NCBI RefSeq assembly: GCF_027595985.1
Contig: NC_073307.1
Coordinates: 120,941,678-121,005,677 of the forward strand
Origin: Sorex araneus
Taxonomy: Eukaryota; Chordata; Mammalia; Eulipotyphla; Soricidae
DNA length: 64,000 nt
Reading direction: 5' to 3'
Within the stretch, counting starts at the first letter, position 1. Each line of letters begins with the position of its first letter. Made by a program: the position numbers and the translations under genes. Under the pieces are notes generated by a model. The model was not told the DNA's origin. It saw only the letters and a program-made list of their open reading frames with translations, and did no database searches. Below are positions 11,331-23,558 of this stretch, one piece after another.

Positions 11331-11350
11331 CCTGGAAACACAAATGAGAA
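11331..11350 (-). promoter_or_regulatory. splice acceptor before the MRGPRX coding exon
   Basis: The minus strand reads tttgtgtttccag followed by GAACACCAGC, giving AG at 11333-11332 and an exon start at 11331, 25 bases before the ATG. The same sequence is kept in front of P1 (about 390) and P4 (about 52180). The upstream C/T-rich tract is short, so the acceptor is only moderately strong. Confidence 0.75.
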
Positions 11351-11959
11351 AGAATTTTCAGTATTATCATGGACTCTCATGGTACTAATGGTACCTGAGA
11401 GCAGAGAGAAGCAACTTAGACATTTAAAGCAGTCCACACAGCTTTGACATCCTATATTTGGACTCTGCCTGATCTTTCTGATTAAAGCCTGGGATGTCTC
11501 TACTGAATCCCAATTTTTCACAAACATGAACTGTTCTAAGGTCCTGATTTTCCCATTAATTTCCTAGGCCATGTCCCATTGCACATTCAAAAGGAATGTG
11601 AAATGAATGAAAATGTTAAGTAAATACTACCATTTCTGTACAGAGAAAAGAAAATAGAAGCACAAAGGGTGTGATTGGTTGGTACCTGATTGCATGCATG
11701 TAATTGGTGTAGTGCTGTTTTGAATAGCCAAGTCTGAGTCCGTTGCTTTTCCTTTCTCAATTGTCCAGATCCACTTGTAGAATGAAATGGCTCCTACTTA
11801 AATAGAAGGGAGTGAAAGATGCCAGTTACTCTCCTACAGATTGAGGGAATCTATTAATTTAGAATTTTATCTACAGCTTGGATTATACAATTTCAAATGT
11901 TAAAGATATTTTGTTAAAAATACTGAGAAAGTTTTTACAATTTAAAATTCGTCTAATTC

Positions 11960-12172
11960 TTCATTGATTTGCTTGAGAAAGCACCAGTATCGTCTCCATT
12001 TTGAAACTTGTGGTTAATGTTTTTGGCATATTGAATAGAGCAGGGTAGCTTGGCAGGCTCTGCCATGCAGGCAGGATACTCTCAGTAGCTTGCCAGGATC
12101 TCTGACAGGGACGGAGGAATCAAGCCCAGGTCGGCCTCCTGCAAGCAAATGCCCTACCTGCTGTGCTACAAT
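11960..12172 (-). mobile_element. tRNA-headed SINE with RTE-type tail, shared with unit 1
   Basis: Same element and same insertion point as 1018-1211, between acaatttaaaatt and acaatttaaaataaa. It lies in the 5' intron of the intact gene. Confidence 0.85.
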
Positions 12173-12627
12173 TTAAAATAAATTAAAAAATTTTCTTTTT
12201 TGATAATAATGTTACTGTCAGGTTTGATGTATAAAACTTTCAAGCACCTCACATGTACTATGGACTCATTTCTCTCCATCAGTTTTCCATTGTCTGAACT
12301 CCTCCATTTTTTACTTCCTTATCTCCTCAGCATCATACACTTTCTACTGAAGTCCATTTCTCATCTTCTGATAGTCTGGGACATTTGTTATTCTCTGACA
12401 TAATTTCTTTATATGAGACAGATTACTCTATACATATATTTCTCCTAACTTCACTTACAATATGATCCATCCACACAGTAAGTATTATTTGAATTTTTTG
12501 TAGCCTCCCAAGAGCAATGTTCAAAGTCACAAGACCCTTGATACTAGGAAAAGACTACCATTGTTACCAAGCAGAAGACTCAATAGTAAGAGGATATCCT
12601 CCCCTGAGCAACTCCCAGGATGAAAGG

Positions 12628-12757
12628 AGGACTTCTTTCTTTTCTGTTTTTTATTGAATCACCATGAGGTACAGCTACAAAGCTTTCATGTTTAAGTCTA
12701 AGTCATACAGTGATCAAACACCCATCCCTCCAACAGTGCACATTTTCAACCACCAAT
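12628..12757 (-). mobile_element. short L1 3' end, shared with unit 1
   Basis: Paralogue of 1684-1803, flanked by ggaggactt on the left and gaggaggacttattt on the right. The left copy of the duplication has drifted (ttctttctttt). Confidence 0.75.
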
Positions 12758-14071
12758 GAGGAGGACTTATTTTACTAGAAATGATAAAGAAGCCATCAAA
12801 TCTCTCTTGGGTTTTCACTCTTGGTGGCCTGAATGAGAAGAAGTAAATTACAGACATATTTCCATCCATCAGGGCACATGTCCTATTCACTCATGGCACG
12901 GAACACAAATGTCAGCCATAATAAGTGCTTGTCTTTCGTGTCTCAAGAAAAAATCTTAGACACATAAACCTTCTTCATGCTTGTTTTGGTTTATAAAATG
13001 CTCATTATTAAATTCTCCTCATGTAACACTATTCACCTTGACTACTTATTGGGATAGCCTTATTAACACACAGGAAGAAAAGTTAAGGATAATAAATGAC
13101 TTGGGATATGGTAGGTCAACATAGAAGCTGATGAAGGAGCCATGCCGAAGGAATTCCAGGTTTTCTGCCACATCATTTACAATGAGAGAAGTTTCCATCA
13201 AATGTCTCTAAAGGGGGAAGTTCCTGAAGAAGAATCCTTGTTGATAGACTACAGTTACCTACTATTTCCATTCTTCTCAGAAATATTATTGAGGTTGTGG
13301 GAACAGGGTTGCCGGATTCTGGCTGGTACCAAGCAACTGGGCCCTGTCATCATTGGGCACCTGCTTTGAGGGATGCGTAAGTAAGGCACTGACTCTGCAT
13401 TCTCCCTTTCTTTTCTTTCCCTGGCTGGTTGTTACATGTCACAGAACACTAAAGAGTCTTAGCATATTAAAAAAGTTGTTTTAAAGAGAAATACACAAAA
13501 ATGGGAGAAGCATGGGTCCTCAAACTCAGGTCAGTTTTAGATATTGTAGTTCATTTAAACCACAGTTGCTGTTCTTTCATCCAAAATAAAAATCATGAGC
13601 ATGAAATAATTCAAAATATCTGCTTATCACCATATTTTTTAATATCAGATTATACTGAAAATGATTTATTATATTAGTGAGAAATTATTCCAAAGAAGTT
13701 ATACAGGTGAAGATATGACAACCTAAATGTAAAGCAAACAACTCAATGGAATATGGTTATGCATCCAGGGAGAAATATCTCTGTGCCTCACAGAGGGATT
13801 CTCATTTCCTCTCACTCTGGTGCACCAGAAACATGAGACGTGAGAAAATCTCAGGACAGTCATTTGAAATACTTTCTCCCTGCCAGACTGTGAGTTTACA
13901 GTGGCACAGGTAGGCAGTGAGCAAGACAAACATTCTACCTGCTGGACTACTCACTGCCTCCTGACTTTCTGTCTACTCTTGGTGCATGCACGTGGCTCCC
14001 AGTTTGAGATTCATGGATGTGCCTTAAGACAAAAGGACATCAATGGCTCTGGAAATAAGTGATAAACTTAC

Positions 14072-14420
14072 CTGCTTTGCATTCTTCCTTTTGATGGCAA
14101 GCTGACTCCTGTTGACAGCAAGAGTCTGTAAAAATTCACCTTGTTTTGAATCCTTCTCTACCCCACAAAAGACCCCTCAGAAGGAGTGGAAGTTGGTGAG
14201 AAGGAGGCTTACCAGATTTCCCAGGTTCTTCTGTGAGTTGCTGTTCAGAGACCTGCTTTCAAATGTGAGCACAATGTCTTTGGTGTCATGACCACTCTGG
14301 GGATGTGTCATTAGATCTAACCCCTATCTCAGCTGTATTTTTCCACTGAAGTACACGTCCCTGCTAGTGGTTCTTGTGGATTGTCTCACTGACAGTTCTG
14401 TGCCTGAGCAGCACACAGAG
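14072..14420 (-). promoter_or_regulatory. putative 5' non-coding exon of the intact MRGPRX gene
   Basis: The minus-strand exon ends ...aatgcaaagcag at 14072, followed by GTAAGTTT, a near-consensus donor. Splicing to the acceptor at 11332 would remove about 2.74 kb and bring the ATG close behind this leader. Conservation with the five other copies begins near 14420. No TATA box is obvious upstream. Confidence 0.6.
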
Positions 14421-14990
14421 CAATGTCAGTTGAGTCTGTGAAGATTTTCAATTAGATATACAGTGCACATTTCTTATCTGAGACTCAAACCCTACCCAGC
14501 TCATTTAAATTTTGTCTTATTATGCCAATTAATAGGTAGCTTCTACTTTTCTTACAATTGGCCACAAAAGAATATCAACTCATATAAAATCTACTGATCC
14601 CATGTCCAGCAGAAGCAGTTTTGTTCATCTTTGCATGTAAATTATTTTGCTATGATTGTTGATTTGAATAACATTTTTATTTCTTTTTTCTTGTCAGTTT
14701 GAACCAGAATGATTTTTATTCACATATAAGATTTTAAGGTAAGGGAAGAAGTATAGAGTTTTTTAGATTTGTAATTAAATTTAGTTGTTAGTAATATACT
14801 CTCAAGAAAATTTCAATAATAAGCAAAATAAACCAAATATGAACAATTAGAAACAGTGCAAAGTCGCCACTTTCAATGACTTGAATGTAAATTTAAATTT
14901 CTCACAATTATATTTTTTCCCCCTGAAGAATAAAAATGCAAAACATTTCTTTGTCAGCTGTGGTGACACTGTGGGTTGAAACATTCTCAC

Positions 14991-15165
14991 ATTTTTTTTT
15001 TTGTTTTTGGGTCACACCCGGCGATGCACAGGGGTTACTCCTGGCTCTTCACTCAGGAATTACCCCTGGCAGTGCTCAGGGGACTATATGTGATGCTGGG
15101 ATTCAAACCTGGGTCGCCCATGTGCAAGGCAAACGCCCTACCCGCTATGCTATCGTTCCAGCCCC
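14991..15165 (-). mobile_element. tRNA-headed SINE with A-rich tail (L1-dependent type)
   Basis: The plus strand shows a T11 tract, gtttttgggtcacacccgg, and the body aggggttactcctggctctt. It ends with the tRNA head, whose 3'-to-5' order is cctgggtcgcccatgtg...gctatcgttccagccc. A clean target-site duplication, tctcacattttt, lies at 985-996 of that kilobase and at 15168-15179. The tail is poly(A), unlike the RTE-tailed SINEs. Confidence 0.93.
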
Positions 15166-15799
15166 TCTCTCACATTTTTGATAGGCGGAAAATTTGACAA
15201 ATTGGCAAGGAGGGCCATTTAAAATTTGTATAATGATATGTAAATATCATACATTTTCTTCCCTTGATTCCTTATGCAGTAATTGATTTACACTGATGTT
15301 TGTGCACATGAAAAATACATAATACAGAGTTTAAACATATAGAATTCTTTGTTGTATTATCACCGAAATTCAAAGTGTCCAATACACAATGGCAATGTAT
15401 ATGAACAACTAGCACCTCTGTAGCTGTATAAAAATTGATATCCATTGATTTGGAATGGTTTTTGAGTTAATATTCTTCTTTGTTAAAAGTGTGTGAATCA
15501 TGCACATAAGGAGTTGATAAACTCAACATCAAAAAAAATCTCATAAAACTCAGTACCAAAAAGACATCCCACCCAAACCCAAAATAGAAGAGCTGAATAG
15601 ACTTCTTCAAAGAGTACCTACCCTTTACTAGTAGGCATAGTAGACAATAAACTCTTCTTCACTTTTATTTGGAAGTTCAAAGTCAAAGGAGGACTTGTTG
15701 TGGGTAAGCAGAGGTAAAGGAGATGACTTGCATAAAGAGGAGCTCAGTTTAATTTTGTGTTCCACTCTATAAATACATAATATAAATAACCTCATTACC

Positions 15800-16165
15800 A
15801 CCTCACACTGAGAAGGCAATATGCATCACAAAGATTAGAAACATCAAGGCTTCATAAATATGTCATAGAAAGGAAATTACTGTACAGTGTTGGTGGACTT
15901 TAAATTGTCCCTTTATCTTTATCTATAATGTAGAAATAATCTAGTTGTCGAACAACAGAAGTGAGGATAATGAACTTGTGGTACATACATTATATATACA
16001 CATTTTATTCCACTATTATATATACATTGCATTCTACTATATATTATAAATAGTATCTATTATTTATGAATAGTATTCACCATGATCATATATACATGAT
16101 GAAATATTATTCATGAAGCTACAAGTTACAATAAAATTATGCAATTAATTTTAAGTAGACAATTT
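15800..16165 (+). repeat. old L1 3' end, sense orientation
   Basis: Words such as aaattactgtacagtgttgg, aacttgtggtacatacatta and gaaatattattcatgaagct are typical of an ancient mammalian L1 ORF2 end. It is decayed and AT-rich. Confidence 0.6.
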
Positions 16166-16176
16166 ATTGTAAGCAG

Positions 16177-17096
16177 ACAGCCATGCTCAAGGCCCCTCTC
16201 CACATGTTCAGATGAGCCTCACTCATGAAGATACTGGCAGAGGAACCCAGGTATGTGGGACCTGGGGCTGAGACCTCCAAGCCTGCTCAGATTGGGACTG
16301 GGCTTCTTCCGCCCAGATTTCCCATTTTCCAGTAGCTAGGCGGTCACACCCAGGGACTGCCCTGGTGTGCCATGTAATCCCATCAACGGCCAACATCCAG
16401 AAACTTAAAAGCAAGCACCTGGAAGAGAGCAATGTAGAGAGACTCTTGCCAGTGAGCCTGACTATCTTCCCCGGGGTCCCTCGAAGAGGATGGGCTCCAG
16501 CTTCCCTCCCCGCCCTGAGCACAACTTCCAGTTGCAGAAGACCTCCAGAGCCTAGCCATAGCCATGCTCAAAGCCCTCTCCATGAGTTTGGGCAAGCCTC
16601 ACTCATGAAGGTACTGGCAGAGGAACCCAGGTGTGTGGGACCCGGGGCTAAGACCTCGAAGCCCTCTCAGATTGGGACTGGGCCTCTTCTGCCCAGATTT
16701 CCCATTTTACAGTAGCTAGGCATTCACAGCCAGGGACTGCCCCCGGCGCCACCGTGTGATCCCATCAACGGCCAACATCCAGAGACTTTAAAGCAAGCTC
16801 CTGGAAGTGCATGGCCTCGATATCTTACAGTCTACTTCTTTCTCTGGGAGAAATTGGCAAGCTACTGAGAGTTTCCTGCTCACATGGGAGAGCCTCACAA
16901 GCTCCCCATGATGTATTCATATGCCCAAACCAGTGACAATGCTGGGTCTCATTCCCATGACCCTGAAAGAGCCTCCAATGCGACATCGTTGGGAAGGATC
17001 AGTAGAGAGAAGCTTCTAAAATCTCAGGGCTAGGACGAATGGAGACGTTACTGAGACCACTCATGACATTCGACGATCAACGGGAAGATGATGATG
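16177..17096 (+). mobile_element. composite non-autonomous element with RTE-type tail, partial tandem dimer
   Basis: A 920-base GC-richer insertion. The segment starting ccatgctcaa at 16181 recurs at 16562, a period of 381 bases, so the copy is a partial dimer. The 3' end reads ggagacgttactgag...gatcaacgggaagatgatg, a variant of the RTE tail, and closes in GAT repeats. Flanks attgtaagcag (16166-16176) and attgcaagtag (17097-17107) look like a diverged target-site duplication. The relative at 50003-50546 shares body and tail. Open frames exist on both strands but are not kept between the two copies, so I call no protein. Confidence 0.75.
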
Positions 17097-17109
17097 ATTG
17101 CAAGTAGGG

Positions 17110-18720
17110 TGGAACCAAAGAAATTCTTGATTAGTGAAGTAAGCAAGAAAAACAAGGAAAATACATGATGTTCCTCAAAAGTGGGAGAAATCCTGGCTAC
17201 CAGATTTAGCACTACTCATCTTAAGATGATGTGAATATTCCTGGGTCAGGTCATGTGTGATAGGCTGCCAACACACTTGAATAGGCTCAAGTGTGTCTTA
17301 CCTTCTCACAAGAAGCTTTTCAGAGTCCCAGAACTGTGAAATGAAGCAAATCTCTCAAATTTATAAGAACCAAGTTGGCTGTGGAAGCAACATCTATGTA
17401 TCGAAGCAGAGGCTCTGTATCATAAAAGCTGTGTATACCTGTTGGATATTAACCCCAAGTGTTTTAGGCTTCATCAGTGAATTTCCCCTTTTCCTCCTCC
17501 CAGAGAAGCTTCCCATGCTCTTGTTAGCATCCCTAATTTAGTTATAGTTTATCATAACCTTTCCTTTGTATTTTATCTCATTGTCACAGTTCACCAAGTC
17601 AATCTTGATTACTTATACGCCAAAATTTTTGGTAATTCTAAACCTCGGATTTGTATAGGAAGTTCTGTGTGTTTGTATCTGCTTTTCTATTTCCCCTAAT
17701 GCTTTTTTACATTTAACTATATTTTACTATACAGCAATGTTCTTTGTTTAAACACAGAAAGACCAATAATGCTATGCTCCTAATATTTGGGAGTTGATTG
17801 ACTCTGAAATATATCTACTCCTCGGAATTGGCCATAATTACTTGACTCAGGCTTCAGCTACTGTAGTTCCTAACACCCCAAAAGGATGTACCACTGTGGA
17901 ACTGGGATGGACCCAGGGTGAGTGGTAAAGCAATCCAAGCATCAAAATGCGAAATGCGACTGTCTAGAAAACAAAAATGCATGGTCTTGATGCAAGCTGT
18001 TTTGAGTTAAGAGACAGGGGAAGGTCAAGCTGAGCTGCCTGAGGAGACTTAGTCTGGGATTTATGGTGATAGCCTTTTTTTGCTCTCAGAGCCCAGAGAA
18101 CTGAGTGTTGGGATCTTTGTCTCTTGCTGTGTTTATCCAAATAACTGCAAGTATTGATAACATATACAACTAGAGGGAAAATAATGTAGCTGTCCCTGGG
18201 AGACAGAGTGTCTCCTTGCACATTAATCTCCCCCAAAGAAAATTTCTTTTGTTTTATCTATTTAAGTGATCTATGTAAATTTTCAGATGTCTTATCTATG
18301 TAAATGATCAATCACACCTAAGTCCTTTACCTCAACTTCCTTCAGATGTTCTATAAGTATGCTAGCAGCTCTACATTAAATGGTCCATTTTCACCACCAG
18401 GATGTGGTCTCCAGTCTTTCTATCTCTCTGCTGTGGAGGCCTGGGGAGGATGGGAGGCGACTCTGGGCCACTGAATGCAAGAGTAGTCCCAGCAGCACCT
18501 GCACATTATTCTGTGTACTCACATGCATCCCAACATCTGAAGGGGCTTGGGGAAGGCTGTCTACACTTTCACTCTGTCATTTCAGGGAATTCTTGCAAGG
18601 CCCTCAGGTTGTGGCTACTGTGAGGTCAAACAAAGTAGCTAAACACAGATGAGATGCACCAACCATCACAGACAAGACAAACATAAATGGAAAAAGTTAA
18701 CAGGGCAAATATCAATATCT
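17110..18720. other. unassigned intergenic DNA
   Basis: I see no array homology, no SINE or L1 words and no preserved coding frame. The stretch 18380-18650 is less AT-rich but has no recognisable domain in any frame. Confidence 0.5.
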
Positions 18721-18729
18721 TTCAGAATA

Positions 18730-19300
18730 CAAATTATTTCACAAGCCAATGTATTTCCTGGGGAGTTCCAGGGTGATTAGACCAGCACACTGTGAGCCTG
18801 ATGGTCAGATAGATCCTGGTCTGCTCTTTGTCCTGAGATCCAGTCATCAATCTGAGCAGTAGGGCCAGAGAAGATGCACCAAGAAGTAAAAAATAAAAAT
18901 ATTGAATATCCAGCAGTGATGGACCCTTTTCATCATTATTTTTAAAATGGAAGACACGGCCCTTCCCTTCTAGGACACTCGGCAGCAGGGTCAAGACCTG
19001 AACAGGACATGTATGTCATTCACATGTGTTTCAGAAGGTAACAGCAGCACATTGTGGGGCACATGGCCGTTCAGCCCTCAGTGCGGATAGCTTGGATGTT
19101 TGGGCCTGAGACTTCGGTGAGTGCAAACACATGCTGAAAATCCGGGAATGTATGTGTAGATGGAGTGGAAGGAGTTGATGAGCCTTGACTGAGGCTTTGG
19201 AAGGAGTAGGAGAGATTAGAATACATTGCATTGAGGTTACAGAGAAAGTATTCCTCCATCTGTGAAACTCCAGGAAATATTTCCTGCTGTTCAACTAGGA
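18730..19300 (-). pseudogene. MRGPRX: strongly decayed MRGPRX-like pseudogene P2
   Basis: The minus-strand reading near 18930-18740 gives LLGASSLALLLRLMTGSQ and then EQTRIYLTIRLTV, matching TM5, the third intracellular loop and the start of TM6 of the intact gene. Around 19260-19200 the pattern EEYFLCNLNAMYSNLS matches the end of TM1 and TM2. Near 19045 KHM survives from the second intracellular loop. Several frameshifts, deletions and the loss of TM7 leave no usable frame. Divergence is far greater than for P1 or P4, so this is the oldest dead member. Its likely 5' exon is at 22484-22850. Confidence 0.75.
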
Positions 19301-19829
19301 CAATAGCAGCATCAGCATCAGTCCAGTATCAGCATCTGTATGTGAAGAAGTTCATGGATGGCAGGGTTAGTTCTATGGATCATTGTGAGTTCAGTCTTCC
19401 AGGCTGTGGTGGGTGAATCCATGTTAAAAAATTCTCAACTTATGCCTCTTAGATGAGAAGTTAAGGCACGAACATATGCTATCTGACCACCAATACTCAT
19501 GGCCACCCCACTACTAGGAACTTACTAATTATTTTTTTCAGAGCAAAGAAATAGAGCCTTGAAGATATTATACATCTTACTAAAATTTAGTTGTGGTTTA
19601 ACACACACTCAAACCTAAGCCTCTCTAGTTTATAAATTGCAGATTTCATTTCTGCTACATGGATATCATATTACAGTACCAATGACAATTTTTAAGTAAA
19701 CTTAAACTAGATCTAAGATTGTTTAATTTTTTAACAAAAAGCTAAATTTCTGTGTGACCAATGTAGCTGTGAGGGCAAGAAAAAGAAAAGCAGATACATT
19801 ATAAAACTTTACAGTACAAAGGTAGTAAT

Positions 19830-21115
19830 TAAGACATGCTGACTTTCCTTCATCAATGAACCTAGGTGTTGTCCCAACCCCTTGTCTGCCATTTTGATGG
19901 GCACATTTCTAAATTTTATTGGTAAAGTTTTGATTTCATACTTAGAGTTTTGTTGGCTCTGAAATATAAATATATACATAATACATCTCATCTCTACACT
20001 ACCATTGTACTCAAAGCTCCTGAACCTTGCTCCTGTAACTTCTCCTTCCACTAGACTTAGCTTTTCCATATCTTTTTTTTCCTGTCGTCATTTCTATATT
20101 CAGTGGTTGTGGTGGTCTGGGTATCATCATTAAGAGTACAAATATTCTCTACTCCTATTATTCTTATATAGACCAAAGATAAGTGATTTAATCTGGTATT
20201 TTTCCTTCTATGGTTCACTTCACTTACACAATATTCTTCAGTTCTACCCAACTTCCATTTAAAAAATGCATAAAACTGTCATGTCTAAGTTGTGCATATA
20301 ACGTATCTTATTTTGATTATTCATTTCTCTATTTGGACACCTGGGTTTATTACACATCCTAATTATTGTGCTGAGAGTTGCTATGAATAATGGTGGCATA
20401 TGTCCTCTTGAATGAACGGTTTTGTCCTGGCAATAGATAGACACCAATACATGGAATTGTTGGATACTATGGTAACTCTCTCTCTCTCTCTATTTACTTT
20501 AGGTAACATTTAATGGTTCTCAGGGCTTGGGGACTTGGGCGAACATACAGGATACCTGGAATAGAACCTGAATTGGCTGCATGCCAGGCAAGCTCCCTAC
20601 TCACTATACTTCTACCCCATGCTAACTCTATATTTAATTCTCTGAGAAACCTGCACATTGTTTTTCATAGGCTTGCACCAGCAGATACCACAAATGAGAA
20701 TTCATTTTTTAACCAGATACCCACAGAGTTTCCAGTTTGTTTCATTTTGGTTTTTGTTTTTGATGTCTTTTAGTCACACTGGTTTCAGATGATATCTCAT
20801 TGTCATCTTCATTTGTATTTACCTGATAGTAAGTGAAGATCAACAGTTTTTCATTCTCTACTTACCATCAGTCTACCTCAGAAAAGTGCCTTATCTAAAT
20901 ATCTTTTCTATCTGCTTTTGTATAGGGCTTTTTAATTGTCTTATGTTCTAATCTCTGTACACTATTTATCTCAGATATGAATTCTTTATCTGATGTGTGG
21001 ATTGCAAATATTTTTCTCCTATTCTGTTGGTATCTTTTCATTTTAGCTCATGTTTCCTTAGCTGTGCAGAAGTGTTAGAGTTTGATGAAGTCCCAGGTAG
21101 GCATTAAATCTCTCC
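19830..21115 (-). repeat. old L1 remnant, paralogue of 7770-10100
   Basis: It shares ctgactttcctt...gtcccaacccc...atgggcacatttctaaatttt with 7855-7935 and continues with old L1 ORF2 words such as gaattctttatctgatgtgtg. A decayed SINE head is nested at 20513-20622. A short TC repeat lies at 20476-20491. Confidence 0.7.
20513..20622 (-). mobile_element. decayed SINE tRNA head
   Basis: The sequence ggaatagaacctgaattggctgcatgccaggcaag followed by ctactcactatacttctacccc is the reverse of the tRNA-derived head shared by the local SINEs. The tail is lost, so the family type is unclear. Confidence 0.6.
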
Positions 21116-22483
21116 TTGTTCTTGAGGCCTTGGTGGTCTGGTGAGAAGAGGGAAAGTACAAACACATTTAGCTATATTAGGGTGATGACCTGTTCATTCA
21201 TGTCACTGAAAAGTAATGTCACTTGTGATAAGTCTTTGTCTTTGTCTTCTCCTGAAAAAAACTTAGAAATAGGAACGCAAAAACTGTTGGTTGTAGCATT
21301 TAATTTGCATCATTGTAATATCCACACATATCACTTATTTCTATTCATGTATTTGTCTCATAAGTATGAAGAAGATAAATGTTAATAAGAATAAATGACA
21401 TTCCTGATATTCAGGTTGGCCAGCTTAGGCCCAGAGCCTGGTTCTATGTCTATATAATTGTCACTGTTTTCTGCCACATAATTTATCAGTAGAGGAACTC
21501 CCATCAAATATCTCTAAAAGGGGCAGTTTCTGAGGAAGAATCAGGGTTGTAGAGACTGCAGTTACCCACTATTTATATTTGTCTCCAAACTATTTTTTCC
21601 GAAGTTTTGTGACAGGGTTTCCTGATTCTGGACTTGGGTAATTGGGCTCTGTCATGATTGGACACGTGCTCTGAGGAGGGCAGAAAAGGACCTGAGTCAT
21701 GATCTCTGTCTTTCTTTTCTTCCAATGGGTAAATAATGTGATCCAGAGAAGACCATTTAGGGTTAATGCAATTTTGTTGCTGTTGTTACAGGGAAACGCA
21801 CAATGGAAGGCACATGGCCTGTCTTTTCACAGGTTGGTTTTAGTTATTATAGTTCATTGAAACCACATTTGTTATTCTATGTTCTAAAATCAAAATAATG
21901 AATATGAAATAATTCTAAATATCTGCTTATCATATCTTCAAATAAAAATCAGATTATACTGCCAAGGAGTTATCATAATAGTGAGAAATCTTTCCAAAAC
22001 AGTTATATAGATGGAGATATGACAATCAAAAGATTAAAGGAAGCAACTTGATGGAATGTAGTGAATAAGAGATCTATCACCCAGAGAAAGCCCCAGAAAC
22101 TACCTCCCGTGAGCATGCTAAAAATTTCTCTGCCTTTGTCACTATATCTCATTTGCATATTCTCCATTGATTACGAATCCAGGAGAAATATCTCTTTGCT
22201 GAATGACGGATTCCCATTTCCTCTGACTCAGTTGCATTCAGGAAAATGAGAAGTGAAAAAACTGTGAGGACAGCCATTTGAAATACTTTCACCCTGCCAG
22301 GCTGTGAGTTTGCAGAGACATAGGTAGGCAGTGAGTCAGGCAAAGACCCTACCTACTCTACTTTCTCACTGGCCCCTGAATTTTGGTCTTGCTGATCTCA
22401 TGTGGCTGCCAGTTTGAGTACCATGGATGTGCCCTAGGACAAAAACACAGCAGTGGCTTTGGAAATAAACTTGATAAACTTAC

Positions 22484-22850
22484 TTCCTTTGTGTTCTTCT
22501 TTTAGGTGGGAATCTGACTTCTGTTGCCAGGAAGAGTGTCTAGAGATTCACCTTTGTTTTGAACCTTTCTCTGTCCCCTGCAGAAGAACACTTGGAAGGA
22601 GTGGAAGTCAGTGGGGAAGATTGGCTTATTAAGTTTCCCACAATTTCCTTTGAGTTCTTGTACAGAGACGTGCTGTCCAATGAGGCCACAATGTCTTTGG
22701 TGTCATGAGCACTCTGAGACTGTGTCTCAGAGTTAGAGCTGATGATACCTCTCTCTCAGTCTGTACCCCATGTGGTACACTTCCCTGCTAGTGGTTCTTG
22801 TGGATTCTCTGACAGTCATGTACCAGTGCAGCAACAAAGCAATGGGAGTT
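22484..22850 (-). promoter_or_regulatory. 5' non-coding exon homologue, probably of P2
   Basis: The minus strand reads acacaaaggaa followed by GTAAGTTT at 22483. It shares tttggtgtcatgagcactct with the copy near 5052. The associated coding exon is dead, so any transcript would be non-coding. Confidence 0.45.
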
Positions 22851-23478
22851 GGCTCTTCGAAGATTTGTAATTAGTAATAAAGTGCACATTCCTTATCTGA
22901 GATTCATTCTCTCTCCAAGTTGTTAAATTTTGCATTATCATGGCAACAAGTCATGCATTTTATTTACAATTCTTCTTTTAATTTGCAACAGAAGTTTGTC
23001 ATCTTATATGTAATCTGCTGATCCTAATTTCAAAGTTTGTAGTTTGGTTCACTTTTGCATCTAAATTGTTTTGCTATGATTTCTGATTTGAATAACATAT
23101 ACTTCTTTTTTTGCCACTTGAACTGGGGAATCATTTTCATTCATATATAAGATCTAAGTGCATGGCAGGAGATTTTCATCTTTTCAGATTTGGAATTAAA
23201 TTTAATTTAAAATATTGTACTAATACTCTCAAGGGAAATTGAATAATAATCAAAACACCAAGTGTGGGCACCAGAAATGGTGCAAAATGTCAATTTTTAA
23301 GATTTACCTGTATATTAAAGTTAATCATATATACATATTCTCTGAGATAAAAGTGCAGAACATATCTTGGTAACACTGTGATAACACTGTGGGATAGGCA
23401 GTCTCAGACATTTTTGATGGAAGTGAAATTTGATAGAATCAGCAAGAAAGGTCATTTAAAATATTTATAATGATATAT

Positions 23479-23558
23479 TTCACGGCTGGGATGAATGGAT
23501 ACGTTACTGGTGCCTGCTCAAGTAAATCGATGTACAACGGGATGACAGTGATACAGTA
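23479..23558 (+). mobile_element. minimal 80-base RTE tail insertion
   Basis: The insert contains gatgaatggatacgttactg, gcctgctcaagtaaatcgat and acaacgggatgacagtgata, which is only the RTE 3' tail. Perfect 12-base duplications of ataatgatatat flank it (23467-23478 and 23559-23570). The paralogue at 5838-5850 has the uninterrupted site. Confidence 0.9.

Noticed and set aside
16365..16715. A 116-codon frame in the GC-rich composite element
   Set aside because: The relative at 50003-50546 does not keep it, and frames of similar length occur on both strands.
18380..18652. A 90-codon frame, considered as an exon
   Set aside because: It has no domain, no splice context and no second copy to test conservation.
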